A stretch of 64,000 nucleotides of DNA from Streptomyces sp. CB02261 (GCF_001905665.1 NZ_LIVX01000010.1:62001-126000); one strand, 5' to 3'; positions 45,262 through 54,137 are shown, counted from the stretch's first letter. Program-made: numbers and translations. The notes: a model not told the origin generated them from the letters alone.

Positions 45262-46080
45262 GTGGCCGAACTCATCACGATCGACGACCCCGACGACCCG
45301 CGTCTGCGCGACTACACCGGCCTGACCGACGTCGAGCTGCGGCGCAGACGGGAGCCGGCCGAGGGCCTGTTCATCGCGGAGGGTGAGAAGGTCATCCGCC
45401 GGGCCAGGCAGGCCGGGTACGAGATGCGGTCGATGCTGCTCTCCGCCAAGTGGGTCGACGTCATGCGGGACGTCATCGACGAGGTCCCGGCGCCGGTGTA
45501 CGCGATCCAGCCGGACCTCGCGGAGCGCGTCACCGGCTACCACGTGCACCGGGGCGCGCTCGCGTCCATGCAGCGCAAGCCGCTCCCGGACGCGGCCGAA
45601 CTGCTCGTGGACGCCCGCCGGGTGGTCGTCATGGAGTCGGTCAACGACCACACCAACATCGGTGCGATCTTCCGCAGCGCCGCGGCCCTCGGCATGGACG
45701 CGGTGCTCCTCTCGCCGGACTGCGCGGACCCGCTCTACCGGCGTTCGGTGAAGGTGTCCATGGGCGCGGTGTTCTCCGTCCCGTACGCCCGCCTCGACAC
45801 CTGGCCGCGCGGCCTGGAGGCCGTACGCGAGGCGGGCTTCAAGCTCCTGGCGCTCACCCCGGCCGAGAAGGCGACCTCGATCGACGAGGCGGCGCCGCAC
45901 CGGCTGGAGCGGGTCGCCCTGATGCTGGGGGCGGAGGGCGACGGCCTGTCGACGCAGGCCCTGCGCGCCGCCGACGAATGGGTGCGCATCCCGATGGCCC
46001 ACGGCGTGGACTCGCTGAACGTGGGCGCCGCCGCGGCGGTCGCGTTCTACGCGGTGGCGACGGGCCGCCCGGAAGCCTGA
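45262..46080 (+). CDS. TrmH/SpoU-type RNA 2'-O-methyltransferase
   Basis: 272-residue SPOUT (knotted) methyltransferase acting on tRNA or rRNA ribose. It has an N-terminal substrate-binding domain (EGLFIAEGEKVIRRARQAGY) and a C-terminal catalytic SPOUT domain with VNDHTNIGAIFRSAAALGMDAVLLS, LMLGAEGDGLS and IPMAHGVDSLNVGAAAAVAFY (motifs 1-3). The target nucleotide is unknown. GTG start with no ribosome site, six bases after a -10 box. Confidence 0.88.
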   Translation: MAELITIDDPDDPRLRDYTGLTDVELRRRREPAEGLFIAEGEKVIRRARQAGYEMRSMLLSAKWVDVMRDVIDEVPAPVYAIQPDLAERVTGYHVHRGALASMQRKPLPDAAELLVDARRVVVMESVNDHTNIGAIFRSAAALGMDAVLLSPDCADPLYRRSVKVSMGAVFSVPYARLDTWPRGLEAVREAGFKLLALTPAEKATSIDEAAPHRLERVALMLGAEGDGLSTQALRAADEWVRIPMAHGVDSLNVGAAAAVAFYAVATGRPEA

Positions 46081-46086
46081 CCGGCC

Positions 46087-47268
46087 TCAGCCCTGGAGGG
46101 CCTGGGCGGCGGCGATGCCCAGGGCCACCACCAGGGTCACGACCACGAAGACGAAGAGCCGCTGCCGCAGCAGCCGGGGGTTGGCGGGGCGGCGCCCCGT
46201 CGACGTCGTCCGGGCACCCGGCCGCGTCGCGGGACGGCCCCCGGTCCGCGGCCCGGCGGACGGCCGGGACGACGGTCCGGGCCCACGCCCCTGGCCGCGG
46301 TCCGCACCGCGCTCCGCACCGCGCTCCGCGCCCCGCTCCGGTCCACGACCGGGCACGTCCCGATCGGTGTACCGCTCGGTCGGCCGTACGGCGTTCCGCT
46401 CCTCGGTCCGGTCCCGCTGGACCGGCGGACGGGAGACCGGCAGCCCCTGCGCCTCGCGCGCCGCGATCTCCTTGAGCCGCATCGACAGCTGGAGGGTGCT
46501 GGGACGGTCCTCGGGATCCTTCGCGAGACAGGCCCGGATCAGCGGCGCGAGGGCGTCCGGCACCCCGTGCAGCTGCGGCTCCTCGTGCACCACCCGGTAG
46601 AGCATGACCTCGGAACTGCCGTGCCCGAAGGGGGAGTCGGCCATCGCGGCGTACGCCAGGGTCGCACCGAGCGAGAACACGTCGGTGGCGGGGGTGACGG
46701 CCGCTCCGCGCACCTGCTCGGGCGCCAGGAAGCCGGGCGATCCGACGGCCGTGCCGACGTGGGTCAGCGTGCTGGCACCGGTGGCCCAGGCGATGCCGAA
46801 GTCGATGATGCGGGGGCCCTTGGGGGAGAGCAGGATGTTCGAGGGCTTGAGGTCCCGGTGCACGACCCCCGCCTCGTGGACGGCGACGAGGCCCTCCGAG
46901 AGGGCCGCCCCGATGGTGGCGACGTCCGCGGCGCGCAGCGCGCCCTCCTCGGCGACCCGGTCGTGCAGCGAGGGACCGGGCACGTACTGGGTGGCGAACC
47001 AGGGGCGCTCGGCCTCCAGATCGGCGGCGACGAGCCGGGCCGTACAGCCACCGCGGATCCGCCGGGCCGCCGACACCTCGCGGGCGAACCGTGACCGGAA
47101 CTCCTGGTCCTCGGCGAGGTCCGGCCGGATCACCTTCAGGGCCACCCGCTGACCGCGCCGGTCGGACCCCAGGTACACGACGCCCATCCCGCCGGCCCCC
47201 AGCCTGCGGTGGAGCCGGAACGACCCGACGATCCGCGGATCCTCGCGCCGGAGCCGCATCATCGCCAT
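46087..47268 (-). CDS. Membrane-anchored Ser/Thr protein kinase
   Basis: 393 residues: a Hanks-type kinase domain (15-275) with the P-loop GAGGMGVVYLG, VALKVI (ATP-binding Lys), HRDLKPSNILL and DFGIAWATG, then a basic, Pro/Arg/Gly-rich linker with GAER repeats (300-365) and one C-terminal membrane helix (LFVFVVVTLVVALGIAAAQAL). There is no extracellular sensor such as PASTA; only four residues follow the helix. The ATG at 47268 is chosen because GAGGGG lies six bases upstream. Confidence 0.9.
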   Translation of the reverse strand: MAMMRLRREDPRIVGSFRLHRRLGAGGMGVVYLGSDRRGQRVALKVIRPDLAEDQEFRSRFAREVSAARRIRGGCTARLVAADLEAERPWFATQYVPGPSLHDRVAEEGALRAADVATIGAALSEGLVAVHEAGVVHRDLKPSNILLSPKGPRIIDFGIAWATGASTLTHVGTAVGSPGFLAPEQVRGAAVTPATDVFSLGATLAYAAMADSPFGHGSSEVMLYRVVHEEPQLHGVPDALAPLIRACLAKDPEDRPSTLQLSMRLKEIAAREAQGLPVSRPPVQRDRTEERNAVRPTERYTDRDVPGRGPERGAERGAERGADRGQGRGPGPSSRPSAGPRTGGRPATRPGARTTSTGRRPANPRLLRQRLFVFVVVTLVVALGIAAAQALQG

Positions 47269-47778
47269 GTCCGTCCCCTCGTCCGTTCGACGTGGCACAG
47301 CTTACGTAGTGGCGCCCGCGCGTGCTCATAGGCCGCGCCCTCCCACCGGGATCGATTGTCAGTGCTGAGGGGGAGGGGCGCCGGAGGTGAGCGTCCGCTC
47401 CCCGCCCCAACGCCCTTGCCCCGGAGATCACTTGACGCGGGGTCGGGGATCGTGGCGAGGGCCCCTGAGACGCCGACGGAGGGCCTCGGACCAGGGCGTT
47501 CGCGGGACGCCCCGCGAAGTGAGCCATGTCACGCTCCCGGACACCCTCCCGAGGCCCTTCCGGAACCCCTCCGGGAAGACCCGGGGATCCGCGCCCCCGT
47601 CTCCACCCAGGGGAGTACGCCGCGCGGGCGGCCGTCATCCTCCGGGAGGCCCGCAAGTCGGTACGAGGGCATGACGTCCCGGCGCTCCCCGCTCCCTAGT
47701 GTTGAGGTCAAGCGGCGGGTGCGACTCTCGTCCCCCGAGGTAACGCACCCGCCGCGCCCACACGTCAGGAGAGGAACC
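47269..47778. other. 510-base gap with a 5'-UTR hairpin
   Basis: No supported gene. TAGTGT at 47697-47702 is a likely -10 box for the small membrane peptide. GCGGCGGGTGCG (47712-47723) pairs perfectly with 47744-47755 around a 20-base loop in its untranslated region. The rest shows nothing I can identify. Confidence 0.45.
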
Positions 47779-47946
47779 ATGGCCTACACGGCACCGCGGA
47801 CGACCACCCGGCCCTCGAGCCGTCGCCACCCGCTGGTGGCCACCGCCATGGTCCTCCCTCTCGCGGCCCTGCTCGTCGTCGTCTTCGGCGGCTGGGAGGC
47901 AGTGGCCACACATGCGTCGTCCGTGGGCGTGATGCTGGGGCGCTGA
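47779..47946 (+). CDS. 55-residue single-pass membrane peptide
   Basis: Short protein starting MAYTAPRTTTRPSSRRHP with a basic N-terminus followed by one hydrophobic segment (LVATAMVLPLAALLVVVFGGW) and ending ASSVGVMLGR. AGGAGAGGAACC gives a strong ribosome site. Function unknown. A stable hairpin lies just upstream in the leader. Confidence 0.65.
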   Translation: MAYTAPRTTTRPSSRRHPLVATAMVLPLAALLVVVFGGWEAVATHASSVGVMLGR

Positions 47947-48035
47947 ACGGCGCCCCGGGACCCGGGAGAGCGGCCCGGGTCGGGACATCCGGCCATCAAC
48001 CCCGTGGGGACGGGGGTACGGCGGACGACTGCGTC

Positions 48036-48065
48036 GGGCCGGTCAGCTGGGGAGCTGACCGGCCC
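48036..48065 (+). terminator. Hairpin after the small membrane peptide
   Basis: Perfect 13-bp stem (48036-48048 with 48053-48065) with a GGGG loop, about 90 bases after the stop codon. Confidence 0.65.
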
Positions 48066-48189
48066 TCGCGCGTTCCCACCGGGCGACCGCGGTGCGGCGG
48101 AGGGGCCGGCCCCGGGCGCGGGACCGAGGCGCACGCCGAGGCGACCGCCCCCGGTCCCGTCCGTCCGCCCCTCCCCGTACGCTCCCCCC

Positions 48190-49170
48190 GTGGACTCCAC
48201 CGACCGGCCCCCGCTCGACCTCCCCCCGCTCGACCGGCTCGCCGCCCTCGCCCGCGCCGCCGCGCACCGCCCCGGCGCGCCCTGCCGGTGCGCGAGCGGA
48301 CTCGTCGGGGTGCTCGCCGACCGGGACGACGGGACCGTCGTACGCCACGGGAAGCTCGTCGCCAAGGCGCACGCCCCCGGCACGGACCACGAGGAGCACC
48401 GCGCACGGCTCGCGCTGGCCGCCCACCCGGATGTCGCCGGTGTCTTCCTCCCGCCCCTCCCGATGCCCGCGCCCGCGCCGGACGTACTCGACGGCCGGCC
48501 CGTCACGGTCTGGCCGTACGGCCCGCCCGTCGACCCGGCGGACCCCGACGCCGCACCCTGGGAGGAGGCGGCGCGGCTGCTCGCCCTGCTGCACCGCACG
48601 CCGCCCCCGCCGGGGCAGGCGGTCCGGCTGCCGGCGATGCGGGCCCCCGCCAAAGCGGCCCTCGCCGTGGACCGGATGCGCCGGACGGCACCGGATCACC
48701 CGGCCGCCGCGACCGTCCTCGCCGCCTGGAGCTCGGTCCTCGACCGTCCGGCGCCGGGCCCCCGGCTCCTCTGCCACGGCGACTTCCACCTCGGCCAGCT
48801 GGTCCGCGACACCGGCTCGGAGCCGGCGGGGCCCTGGCGGCTCATCGACATCGACGACCTCGGCCTCGGCGACCCGGCCTGGGATCTGGCCCGTCCCGCC
48901 GCCTGGTTCGCCGCCGGCATCCTGCCCCCGGAGATCTGGTCCCGCTTCCTCGGCGCCTACCAGGAGGCGGGCGGCCCCGCCGTGGGCGCCGACCCGTGGG
49001 ACCGACTCGACCTGCCCGCCCGCGCCTTGACGGTCCAGACCGCCGCCCTGGCCCTGGCCAAGTCGACGGCCGAGCGCAGACCGCTCGACGAGGTGGAGGA
49101 CGTGATGATCGACACCTGCGCCCGCATCGCAGGTCAGCGAACCGACTCGGGCCCTTCGGCGTCCACGTAA
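48190..49170 (+). CDS. Aminoglycoside-phosphotransferase-fold kinase
   Basis: 326 residues of the APH/choline-kinase superfamily. The catalytic loop is LCHGDFHLGQL (HGD Asp retained; the usual Asn replaced by Gln) and the metal loop is LIDIDDLGLGDPAWDLA. The N-terminal ATP lobe is short (VRHGKLVAKAH). It probably phosphorylates a small hydroxyl compound; resistance function cannot be inferred. GTG at 48190 follows TACGCT by six bases (leaderless); longer frames upstream are Pro/Arg-rich and non-coding. Confidence 0.78.
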   Translation: MDSTDRPPLDLPPLDRLAALARAAAHRPGAPCRCASGLVGVLADRDDGTVVRHGKLVAKAHAPGTDHEEHRARLALAAHPDVAGVFLPPLPMPAPAPDVLDGRPVTVWPYGPPVDPADPDAAPWEEAARLLALLHRTPPPPGQAVRLPAMRAPAKAALAVDRMRRTAPDHPAAATVLAAWSSVLDRPAPGPRLLCHGDFHLGQLVRDTGSEPAGPWRLIDIDDLGLGDPAWDLARPAAWFAAGILPPEIWSRFLGAYQEAGGPAVGADPWDRLDLPARALTVQTAALALAKSTAERRPLDEVEDVMIDTCARIAGQRTDSGPSAST

Positions 49171-49216
49171 GGTGAAGCCACCATTCGAACGGCGACGTCA
49201 GGGAGTTGAGCCGACC

Positions 49217-49507
49217 ATGCAGTGCCCCAAGTGTCACGCGGCCATGCACACGTACAACCGCAACGGTGTCCAGATCGAGCAGTGCAGCGGCTGCCGGGGG
49301 ATATTCCTGGACTACGGCGAGCTGGAGGCCCTGACCCGACTGGAGTCCCAGTGGGTCCAGCAGGCCCCGCCCGCCCCTCCGGCCCCGCAGGCGTACCCGG
49401 CGCAGCACGCCCCCGCCGCCCCGGCCTGGGGTGCCCCGCACCACGGTGGCCACGGCGGCGGCCACTACCGTCAGGGCGGTTTCGGCCGGATGCTCTTCTC
49501 CTCCTGA
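49217..49507 (+). CDS. TFIIB-type zinc-ribbon protein
   Basis: 96 residues: an N-terminal zf-TFIIB ribbon CPKCHAAMHTYNRNGVQIEQCSGCRGIFLD trimmed here to its key cysteines, CPKC and CSGC, followed by a Gln/Pro/Ala-rich stretch and a Gly/His-rich C-terminus (HHGGHGGGHYRQGGF) that may bind metal. Unknown role. ATG after GGGAG. Confidence 0.8.
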   Translation: MQCPKCHAAMHTYNRNGVQIEQCSGCRGIFLDYGELEALTRLESQWVQQAPPAPPAPQAYPAQHAPAAPAWGAPHHGGHGGGHYRQGGFGRMLFSS

Positions 49508-49519
49508 CCGGGGTACGAG

Positions 49520-49554
49520 GAAGCCCCCGGCCGCGAGATGCGGCCGGGGGCTTC
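49520..49554. terminator. Terminator between zinc-ribbon gene and tRNA operon
   Basis: Perfect 15-bp stem (49520-49534 with 49540-49554), 5-nt loop. It lies after the zinc-ribbon gene (+) and right at the 3' end of the minus-strand tRNA cluster, so it serves both. Confidence 0.75.
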
Positions 49555-49558
49555 TTGG

Positions 49559-49633
49559 TGGTGCGCGATACTGGGATTGAACCAGTGACCTCTTCCGTGT
49601 CAGGGAAGCGCTCTCCCGCTGAGCTAATCGCGC
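49559..49633 (-). tRNA. tRNA-Val (GAC), with encoded CCA
   Basis: Cloverleaf on the minus strand: acceptor GCGCGAT/ATCGCGC, D-arm TAGCTCAGCGGGAGAGC, anticodon loop CTGACAC (anticodon GAC) and T-arm GGTTCAATCC. A CCA end is encoded at 49561-49559. Last gene of the tRNA operon. Confidence 0.95.
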
Positions 49634-49674
49634 GGGCTGTGCACACGTCGTACCCGAAGGAACTGCGTACTGCG

Positions 49675-49746
49675 TGCGCGATACTGGGATTGAACCAGTG
49701 ACCTCTTCCGTGTCAGGGAAGCGCTCTCCCGCTGAGCTAATCGCGC
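49675..49746 (-). tRNA. tRNA-Val (GAC), second copy
   Basis: Same body as the neighbouring copy including the GCGCGAT acceptor; the bases after the discriminator A are not CCA, so the end must be added enzymatically. Confidence 0.95.
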
Positions 49747-49780
49747 GGGGGATCCGAAGATCCAGGACCCGAAGGTCCAG

Positions 49781-49852
49781 TGGACGATACTGGGATTGAA
49801 CCAGTGACCTCTTCCGTGTCAGGGAAGCGCTCTCCCGCTGAGCTAATCGTCC
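49781..49852 (-). tRNA. tRNA-Val (GAC), third copy
   Basis: Same anticodon, D- and T-arms as the two other copies, but the acceptor is GGACGAT/ATCGTCC. No encoded CCA. Confidence 0.95.
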
Positions 49853-49853
49853 T

Positions 49854-49927
49854 TGGAGGTGGAGACGGGATTTGAACCCGTGTAGACGGCTTTGCAGGCC
49901 GTTGCCTCGCCTCTCGGCCACTCCACC
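49854..49927 (-). tRNA. tRNA-Cys (GCA), with encoded CCA
   Basis: Acceptor GGTGGAG/CTCCACC, anticodon loop CCTGCAAAG (GCA), T-arm GGTTCAAATCC, discriminator U as expected for tRNA-Cys, encoded CCA at 49856-49854. Confidence 0.95.
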
Positions 49928-49966
49928 AGGAGTGAATACAGGGGTTCGGGAAGATCCCCCACATCG

Positions 49967-50039
49967 AGCGGACGACGAGATTCGAACTCGCGACCCTCAC
50001 CTTGGCAAGGTGATGCTCTACCAACTGAGCCACGTCCGC
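49967..50039 (-). tRNA. tRNA-Gly (GCC)
   Basis: Acceptor GCGGACG/CGTCCGC, D-arm GGCTCAGTTGGTAGAGC, anticodon loop TTGCCAA (GCC), T-arm GAGTTCGAATCTC, discriminator U. No encoded CCA. First gene of the operon Gly-Cys-Val-Val-Val. Confidence 0.95.
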
Positions 50040-50081
50040 TTGTCGTTTCCGTTTCGCTTGCGCGTCCCGGCGACGTGTTGA

Positions 50082-50109
50082 ACTCTAGCGGATTCCTGGG
50101 CCAGCACAA
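50082..50109 (-). promoter_or_regulatory. Promoter of the tRNA operon
   Basis: Minus strand TTGTGC (50109-50104), a 16-nt spacer and TAGAGT (50087-50082), about 42 bases upstream of tRNA-Gly. Confidence 0.55.
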
Positions 50110-50271
50110 AAACGCGTTTCCGCAGCGTGCTGACCTGCGGGCCGATCCGGGCGGCGGGCAGGGCGCCCCGGAGGATTCGCGCCGCGTTCACTCGCCGTGT
50201 CCCCCGGGTGGCGGGGAGCCGCCACCGCACGCGGTCCGGTGCCCCTCCCGTCGCCGACCTAGACTCGATGC

Positions 50272-51339
50272 GTGCACGACCTTGCTCCTCTGGCCCGCTT
50301 CGGCGGCCTCGTCGCGACGGACCTCCGAGACGTCACCCACGACCCCGAAGCCCTCGACTCCACCGGCTTCTGGGCCGTCTGCGCGGACTTCGAAGGGCGT
50401 CTGACCTGCGCCCGCTTCGGGGACGTGCGGCCCGACCGCGTTCCCACGCCCGTCCCGGGCGCCTGGCGCGGCCCCGCCGCCGGTGACTGGACGTCGTCCC
50501 TCGACCGCGCCGCGTACATCGCGGGCGTCCGGCGGGTGCGCGAGCACATCGCGCGCGGTGAGGTCTACCAGGCGAACCTCTGCCGGGTGCTGACCGCGCC
50601 GCTGCCGGACCCGGCCGCCGCCGACGTCGACGCCCTCACCGCACTGCTCGCCAGGGGGAACCCCGCGCCCTACGCGGGAACGATCCGGCTGCCCGCCCAC
50701 GGCGTGGAGGTCGCCACCGCCTCCCCCGAGCTCTACCTCCGCAGGGAGGGGGCCCTGATCACGTCGGGTCCCATCAAGGGGACCGGCCGCACGGCCGCCG
50801 ACCTCCTGCCCAAGGACCACGCGGAGAACGTGATGATCGTCGACCTGGTCCGCAACGACCTCGGTCGCGTCAGCGAGACCGGCTCCGTCGCCGTCCCGGC
50901 CCTCTGCGCGACCGAGGAGCACCCCGGCCTCGTCCACCTCGTCTCCACCGTCACCGGACGGCTGCGCCAGGACGCCGGCTGGCCCGAGCTGCTCGCCGCC
51001 ACCTTCCCGCCCGGCTCCGTCACCGGCGCCCCCAAGTCCAGCGCCCTGCGGATCATCGAGGCCCTGGAGACCGCTCCGCGCGGGCCGTACTGCGGGGGCG
51101 TGGGCTGGGTCGACGCCGACGCGGGAACCGCCGAGCTGGCCGTCGGGATACGCACCTTCTGGATCGACCGCCCCGAGGGCGTGCTCCGCTTCGGCACCGG
51201 CGCCGGGATCACCTGGGGCTCCGACCCGGAGCGCGAGTGGGACGAGACCGAGCTCAAGGCGGCCCGGCTCGTCGCGATAGCGTCGGGCGCCTACGAGTCA
51301 GGCGCCCTTGAGGCGAGCGGAAAGGCCATCTCTCGATGA
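50272..51339 (+). CDS. pabB: Aminodeoxychorismate synthase component I-like (chorismate-binding)
   Basis: 355-residue chorismate-utilising enzyme (TrpE/PabB/MenF family): YIAGVRRVREHIARGEVYQANL, TSGPIKGTGRT, NVMIVDLVRNDLGRVSE, FPPGSVTGAPKSSALRIIE and GVGWVDADAGTAELAVGIRT are the conserved blocks. With the class IV aminotransferase immediately downstream (ATGA overlap) the likely role is p-aminobenzoate synthesis for folate. The GTG start follows TAGACT by six bases, suggesting a leaderless mRNA. No amidotransferase (PabA) is adjacent. Confidence 0.87.
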   Translation: MHDLAPLARFGGLVATDLRDVTHDPEALDSTGFWAVCADFEGRLTCARFGDVRPDRVPTPVPGAWRGPAAGDWTSSLDRAAYIAGVRRVREHIARGEVYQANLCRVLTAPLPDPAAADVDALTALLARGNPAPYAGTIRLPAHGVEVATASPELYLRREGALITSGPIKGTGRTAADLLPKDHAENVMIVDLVRNDLGRVSETGSVAVPALCATEEHPGLVHLVSTVTGRLRQDAGWPELLAATFPPGSVTGAPKSSALRIIEALETAPRGPYCGGVGWVDADAGTAELAVGIRTFWIDRPEGVLRFGTGAGITWGSDPEREWDETELKAARLVAIASGAYESGALEASGKAISR

Positions 51340-52166
51340 AACTCTGGGTCAACGGCGGGCTGCACGACGCGGAGACCGCCCTGGTCTCCGTACTGGACCA
51401 TGGACTGACCGTCGGCGACGGCATCTTCGAGACGGTGAAGGCCGAGCGAGGAGAAACGTTTGCTCTGACGCTCCACCTGGAGCGGCTCACCCGCTCCGCC
51501 CGCGGTCTCGGCCTGCCCGACCCCGACCTCGACGAGGTCCGCCGCGCCTGCGCCGCGGTCCTTGAGGCGAACCCGATGGAAATCGGCCGACTCCGCATCA
51601 CGTACACCGGCGGGCTCTCCCCGCTCGGCTCCGAGCGCGGCGACGCCGGGGCCAGCCTCGTGGTCGCCCTCGGCGAGACCGGCCGCCGCGCCGACTCCAC
51701 CGCGGTGATCACCGTGCCCTGGACGCGTAACGAACGCGGCGCCCTCACCGGCCTCAAGACCACGTCGTACGCCGAGAACGTGGTGGCCCTCGCCAGGGCG
51801 CGCGAGCAGGGGGCGACCGAGGCGCTCTTCGCCAACACCGTGGGGCGGCTCTGCGAGGGCACCGGCTCCAACGTCTTCGTCGTGGTCGACGGCCAGATCC
51901 TCACCCCGCCCGTCTCCTCCGGCTGCCTCGCGGGCATCACCCGCGCCCTGGCGGTCGAGTGGACCGGGGCGCGGGAGGCCGACCTGCCCCTGGACGTCCT
52001 GGAGAGCGCCGACGAGATCTTCCTGACCTCGACCCTGCGCGACGTGCAGGCCGTGCACCGGGTCGACGGCCGTGAACTGTCGCCGGCGCCCGGCCCCGTC
52101 ACCGCGAAGGCGATGCGGACCTTCGACGAGCAGGCCGCCCGGGACCGGGACCCGCGCCTCGGCTAA
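51336..52166 (+). CDS. pabC: Aminodeoxychorismate lyase-like class IV aminotransferase
   Basis: 276-residue PLP fold-type IV enzyme; converts aminodeoxychorismate to p-aminobenzoate if its partner upstream is PabB. SVLDHGLTVGDGIFETVKA at the N-terminus, the PLP lysine in LTGLKTTSYAENVVAL and GTGSNVFVVVDG are typical. A branched-chain or D-amino-acid transaminase is a less likely alternative given the operon. ATG overlaps the pabB stop. Confidence 0.87.
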   Translation: MKLWVNGGLHDAETALVSVLDHGLTVGDGIFETVKAERGETFALTLHLERLTRSARGLGLPDPDLDEVRRACAAVLEANPMEIGRLRITYTGGLSPLGSERGDAGASLVVALGETGRRADSTAVITVPWTRNERGALTGLKTTSYAENVVALARAREQGATEALFANTVGRLCEGTGSNVFVVVDGQILTPPVSSGCLAGITRALAVEWTGAREADLPLDVLESADEIFLTSTLRDVQAVHRVDGRELSPAPGPVTAKAMRTFDEQAARDRDPRLG

Positions 52167-52208
52167 AACCTGATGACGGATGGCCCCGGGGTGGGTAGAA
52201 CACCACTG

Positions 52209-53048
52209 ATGACCACCACCCTGCGGCCGGCCGAGCCGCTTCAGCAGACGCCCGACGGCGGCCGTTCCCGTACCTACGACGTGTGTGTGAACAGCCGCCG
52301 TGTCGGTTCCGTGCACCTCTCCACCGCCCCCGGCTTCGGAGCCGGCGCCGGAGTGATCAGCCGCCTCGGGATCGACGAGCCCGACCGCGGCCGGGGCCGG
52401 GCCACGGTCGCCGCGCTCGCCTCCGAGGAGGTGCTGCGGGGCTGGGGCTGCGTCCAGGTGCAGATATCGGTCCCCGCCGACGCCGCGCCCGCGCTGCGGA
52501 TGGCCCGCTCCCTCGGCTACACCGAGCGCAGCCGGAACATGCTCAAGGAGGTGCCCGCCGAGCCGCCGCCGCTGCCGGAGGGAGTCGAGGTCCGGCCGAT
52601 GACCGAGGCCGAGTTCGCCGCGTGGCAGACGCGGGCCCAGGACGCCTACGCGCAGAGCTGGATCGACCGGGGCGTCCCCGAGGACCAGGCCCGCGCCAAG
52701 GCCGAGAGCAGCCACCGGACGCTGCTCCCGGAGGGCCTGGCCACGCCCGGCGCCGCGATCCATCTGATCCTGCGGGACGGCCGCCCCGTCGGTCGACTCT
52801 GGACCGGCCGGACCGAGCTGGAACCGGGACGGTGGGCCGCCTACGTGTACGACATCGAGGTCGACGAGGGGCAGCGCGGCCACGGCTACGGGCGGGCGCT
52901 CATGCTGCTCGCCGAGCGGGTCGCCCGGGAGGCGGGGGAGACCCTGCTCGGACTGCACGTCTTCGCCGGCAACACACCGGCGATCCGGCTCTACGAGTCG
53001 CTGGGCTACCGGGCCACCAACGTCAACAGCGCGAAGGACCTGCGCTAG
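52209..53048 (+). CDS. Tandem GNAT-domain acetyltransferase
   Basis: 279 residues with two GNAT modules: residues 25-115 (GVISRLGIDEPDRGRGRATVAALASEE) and 125-279 (VYDIEVDEGQRGHGYGRALMLLAERV, NTPAIRLYESLGYRATNVN). Double-GNAT proteins include mycothiol synthase MshD, but the motifs here do not allow that call. TGACGG-N16-TAGAAC ends seven bases before the ATG, so 52209 is chosen as a leaderless start over 52173. Confidence 0.8.
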   Translation: MTTTLRPAEPLQQTPDGGRSRTYDVCVNSRRVGSVHLSTAPGFGAGAGVISRLGIDEPDRGRGRATVAALASEEVLRGWGCVQVQISVPADAAPALRMARSLGYTERSRNMLKEVPAEPPPLPEGVEVRPMTEAEFAAWQTRAQDAYAQSWIDRGVPEDQARAKAESSHRTLLPEGLATPGAAIHLILRDGRPVGRLWTGRTELEPGRWAAYVYDIEVDEGQRGHGYGRALMLLAERVAREAGETLLGLHVFAGNTPAIRLYESLGYRATNVNSAKDLR

Positions 53049-53059
53049 CGGCCCTGCGC

Positions 53060-53575
53060 TCAGGCGGTCAGGAGACGGTCGGCGATCCCCTCGATGCGCT
53101 CGCGCAGGCCGTCCTGGCTCTGGCCGCCGTCCAGGCGCTCGCCGCCGATCACATAGGTCGGTGTCCCGGTGACCTTGATGGCCTTGCCCTCGGCCTCGTC
53201 CGCGTCGACGGTCAGCAGATGCCGGCCGTCGATCAGGGCGGTGTCGAACTCCTCGGCGTCCAGGCCCAGTTCCGTCGCGACCTCCATGAGCACCGGCTCG
53301 CCCCGCTCGCCGAGCTCGGCCGTCCTGGCGAGGAGCGCCTCCGCGTACGGCCAGCCCTTGCCCTGGTCGACGGCCTCCTCGGCGGCCTGCGCCGCGGCGT
53401 ACGCGTGTTTGTGCTTCGCCAGCGGGAAGTGGCGCAGCTGTACGTCGAGCCGGTCGCCGTACTTCTCGCGGAGCGCGCGGACGTCGTCGAGGGCCTGGAA
53501 GCAGTCGGGGCACTGGAGGTCGAACCACGCCTCCAGGACGACGGGGGAGGCGGGCGCGGTGGTGGAGTCACTCAT
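53060..53575 (-). CDS. DsbA-family thiol oxidoreductase-like protein
   Basis: 171-residue thioredoxin-fold protein with the active site CPDC in VLEAWFDLQCPDCFQALDDV and the cis-Pro loop GTPTYVIGG; no signal peptide, so cytoplasmic (FrnE/2-hydroxychromene-isomerase-like DsbA clade). ATG at 53575 is supported by GGGAG nine bases upstream. Confidence 0.85.
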   Translation of the reverse strand: MSDSTTAPASPVVLEAWFDLQCPDCFQALDDVRALREKYGDRLDVQLRHFPLAKHKHAYAAAQAAEEAVDQGKGWPYAEALLARTAELGERGEPVLMEVATELGLDAEEFDTALIDGRHLLTVDADEAEGKAIKVTGTPTYVIGGERLDGGQSQDGLRERIEGIADRLLTA

Positions 53576-53723
53576 GACAGCAGTCTCCCTCACCGGGACC
53601 TGGGGAGGAGATCCGGCGGGGGTGACCCGGAGATCTCCCTGAGACCGGCCGTCGGGCATGGCCCCGGGCGGTCCGGCCGGTGCAGGATGGAAGGGACGTA
53701 TCACCCGGCATCTGGAGGACCGC

Positions 53724-54137
53724 ATGCTCGCCGAGACCATCTGCTCCGCGGTGTCCGCGGCGGGCCTGGGCATCGCCGCGATCACGGCGTACCGGAAGCG
53801 CTTCCTGACCGCCGTCCGGATCGCGGCCTACGCCCTCGTGCCGCTCGGCCTGGTGATGACGGGCGCCGTCGAGTGGATCGCGGGCACGGCCTTCAGTCCG
53901 GTCGCCTGGGCCGGATTCGGCGTGCTCGGGGTCGCGTGGCTGCTCTTCCTGTCCACCCGGGCCGTCGAGCGGCGCAGGGGCGGCCGCAAGGGGACCACCG
54001 GTGGCGCCGAGACCAGAGCGGTGGCCCCGGGGGCGTCGGCGCCCTCGCGCGCCGTGGCCGCGAAGCCGCAGGCCGGCCAGTCCGCCGGGGACGACTTCAG
54101 CGACATCGAGGCGATTCTGAAGAAGCACGGAATCTGA
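53724..54137 (+). CDS. Two-TM membrane protein with conserved acidic tail
   Basis: 137 residues: two membrane helices (AAYALVPLGLVMTGAVEWI, AWAGFGVLGVAWLLFLS) preceded by a short amphipathic N-terminus, then an Arg/Gly/Ala-rich linker and a C-terminal motif DDFSDIEAILKKHGI that recurs in Streptomyces membrane proteins. Function unknown. ATG after CTGGAGGA. Confidence 0.72.
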   Translation: MLAETICSAVSAAGLGIAAITAYRKRFLTAVRIAAYALVPLGLVMTGAVEWIAGTAFSPVAWAGFGVLGVAWLLFLSTRAVERRRGGRKGTTGGAETRAVAPGASAPSRAVAAKPQAGQSAGDDFSDIEAILKKHGI

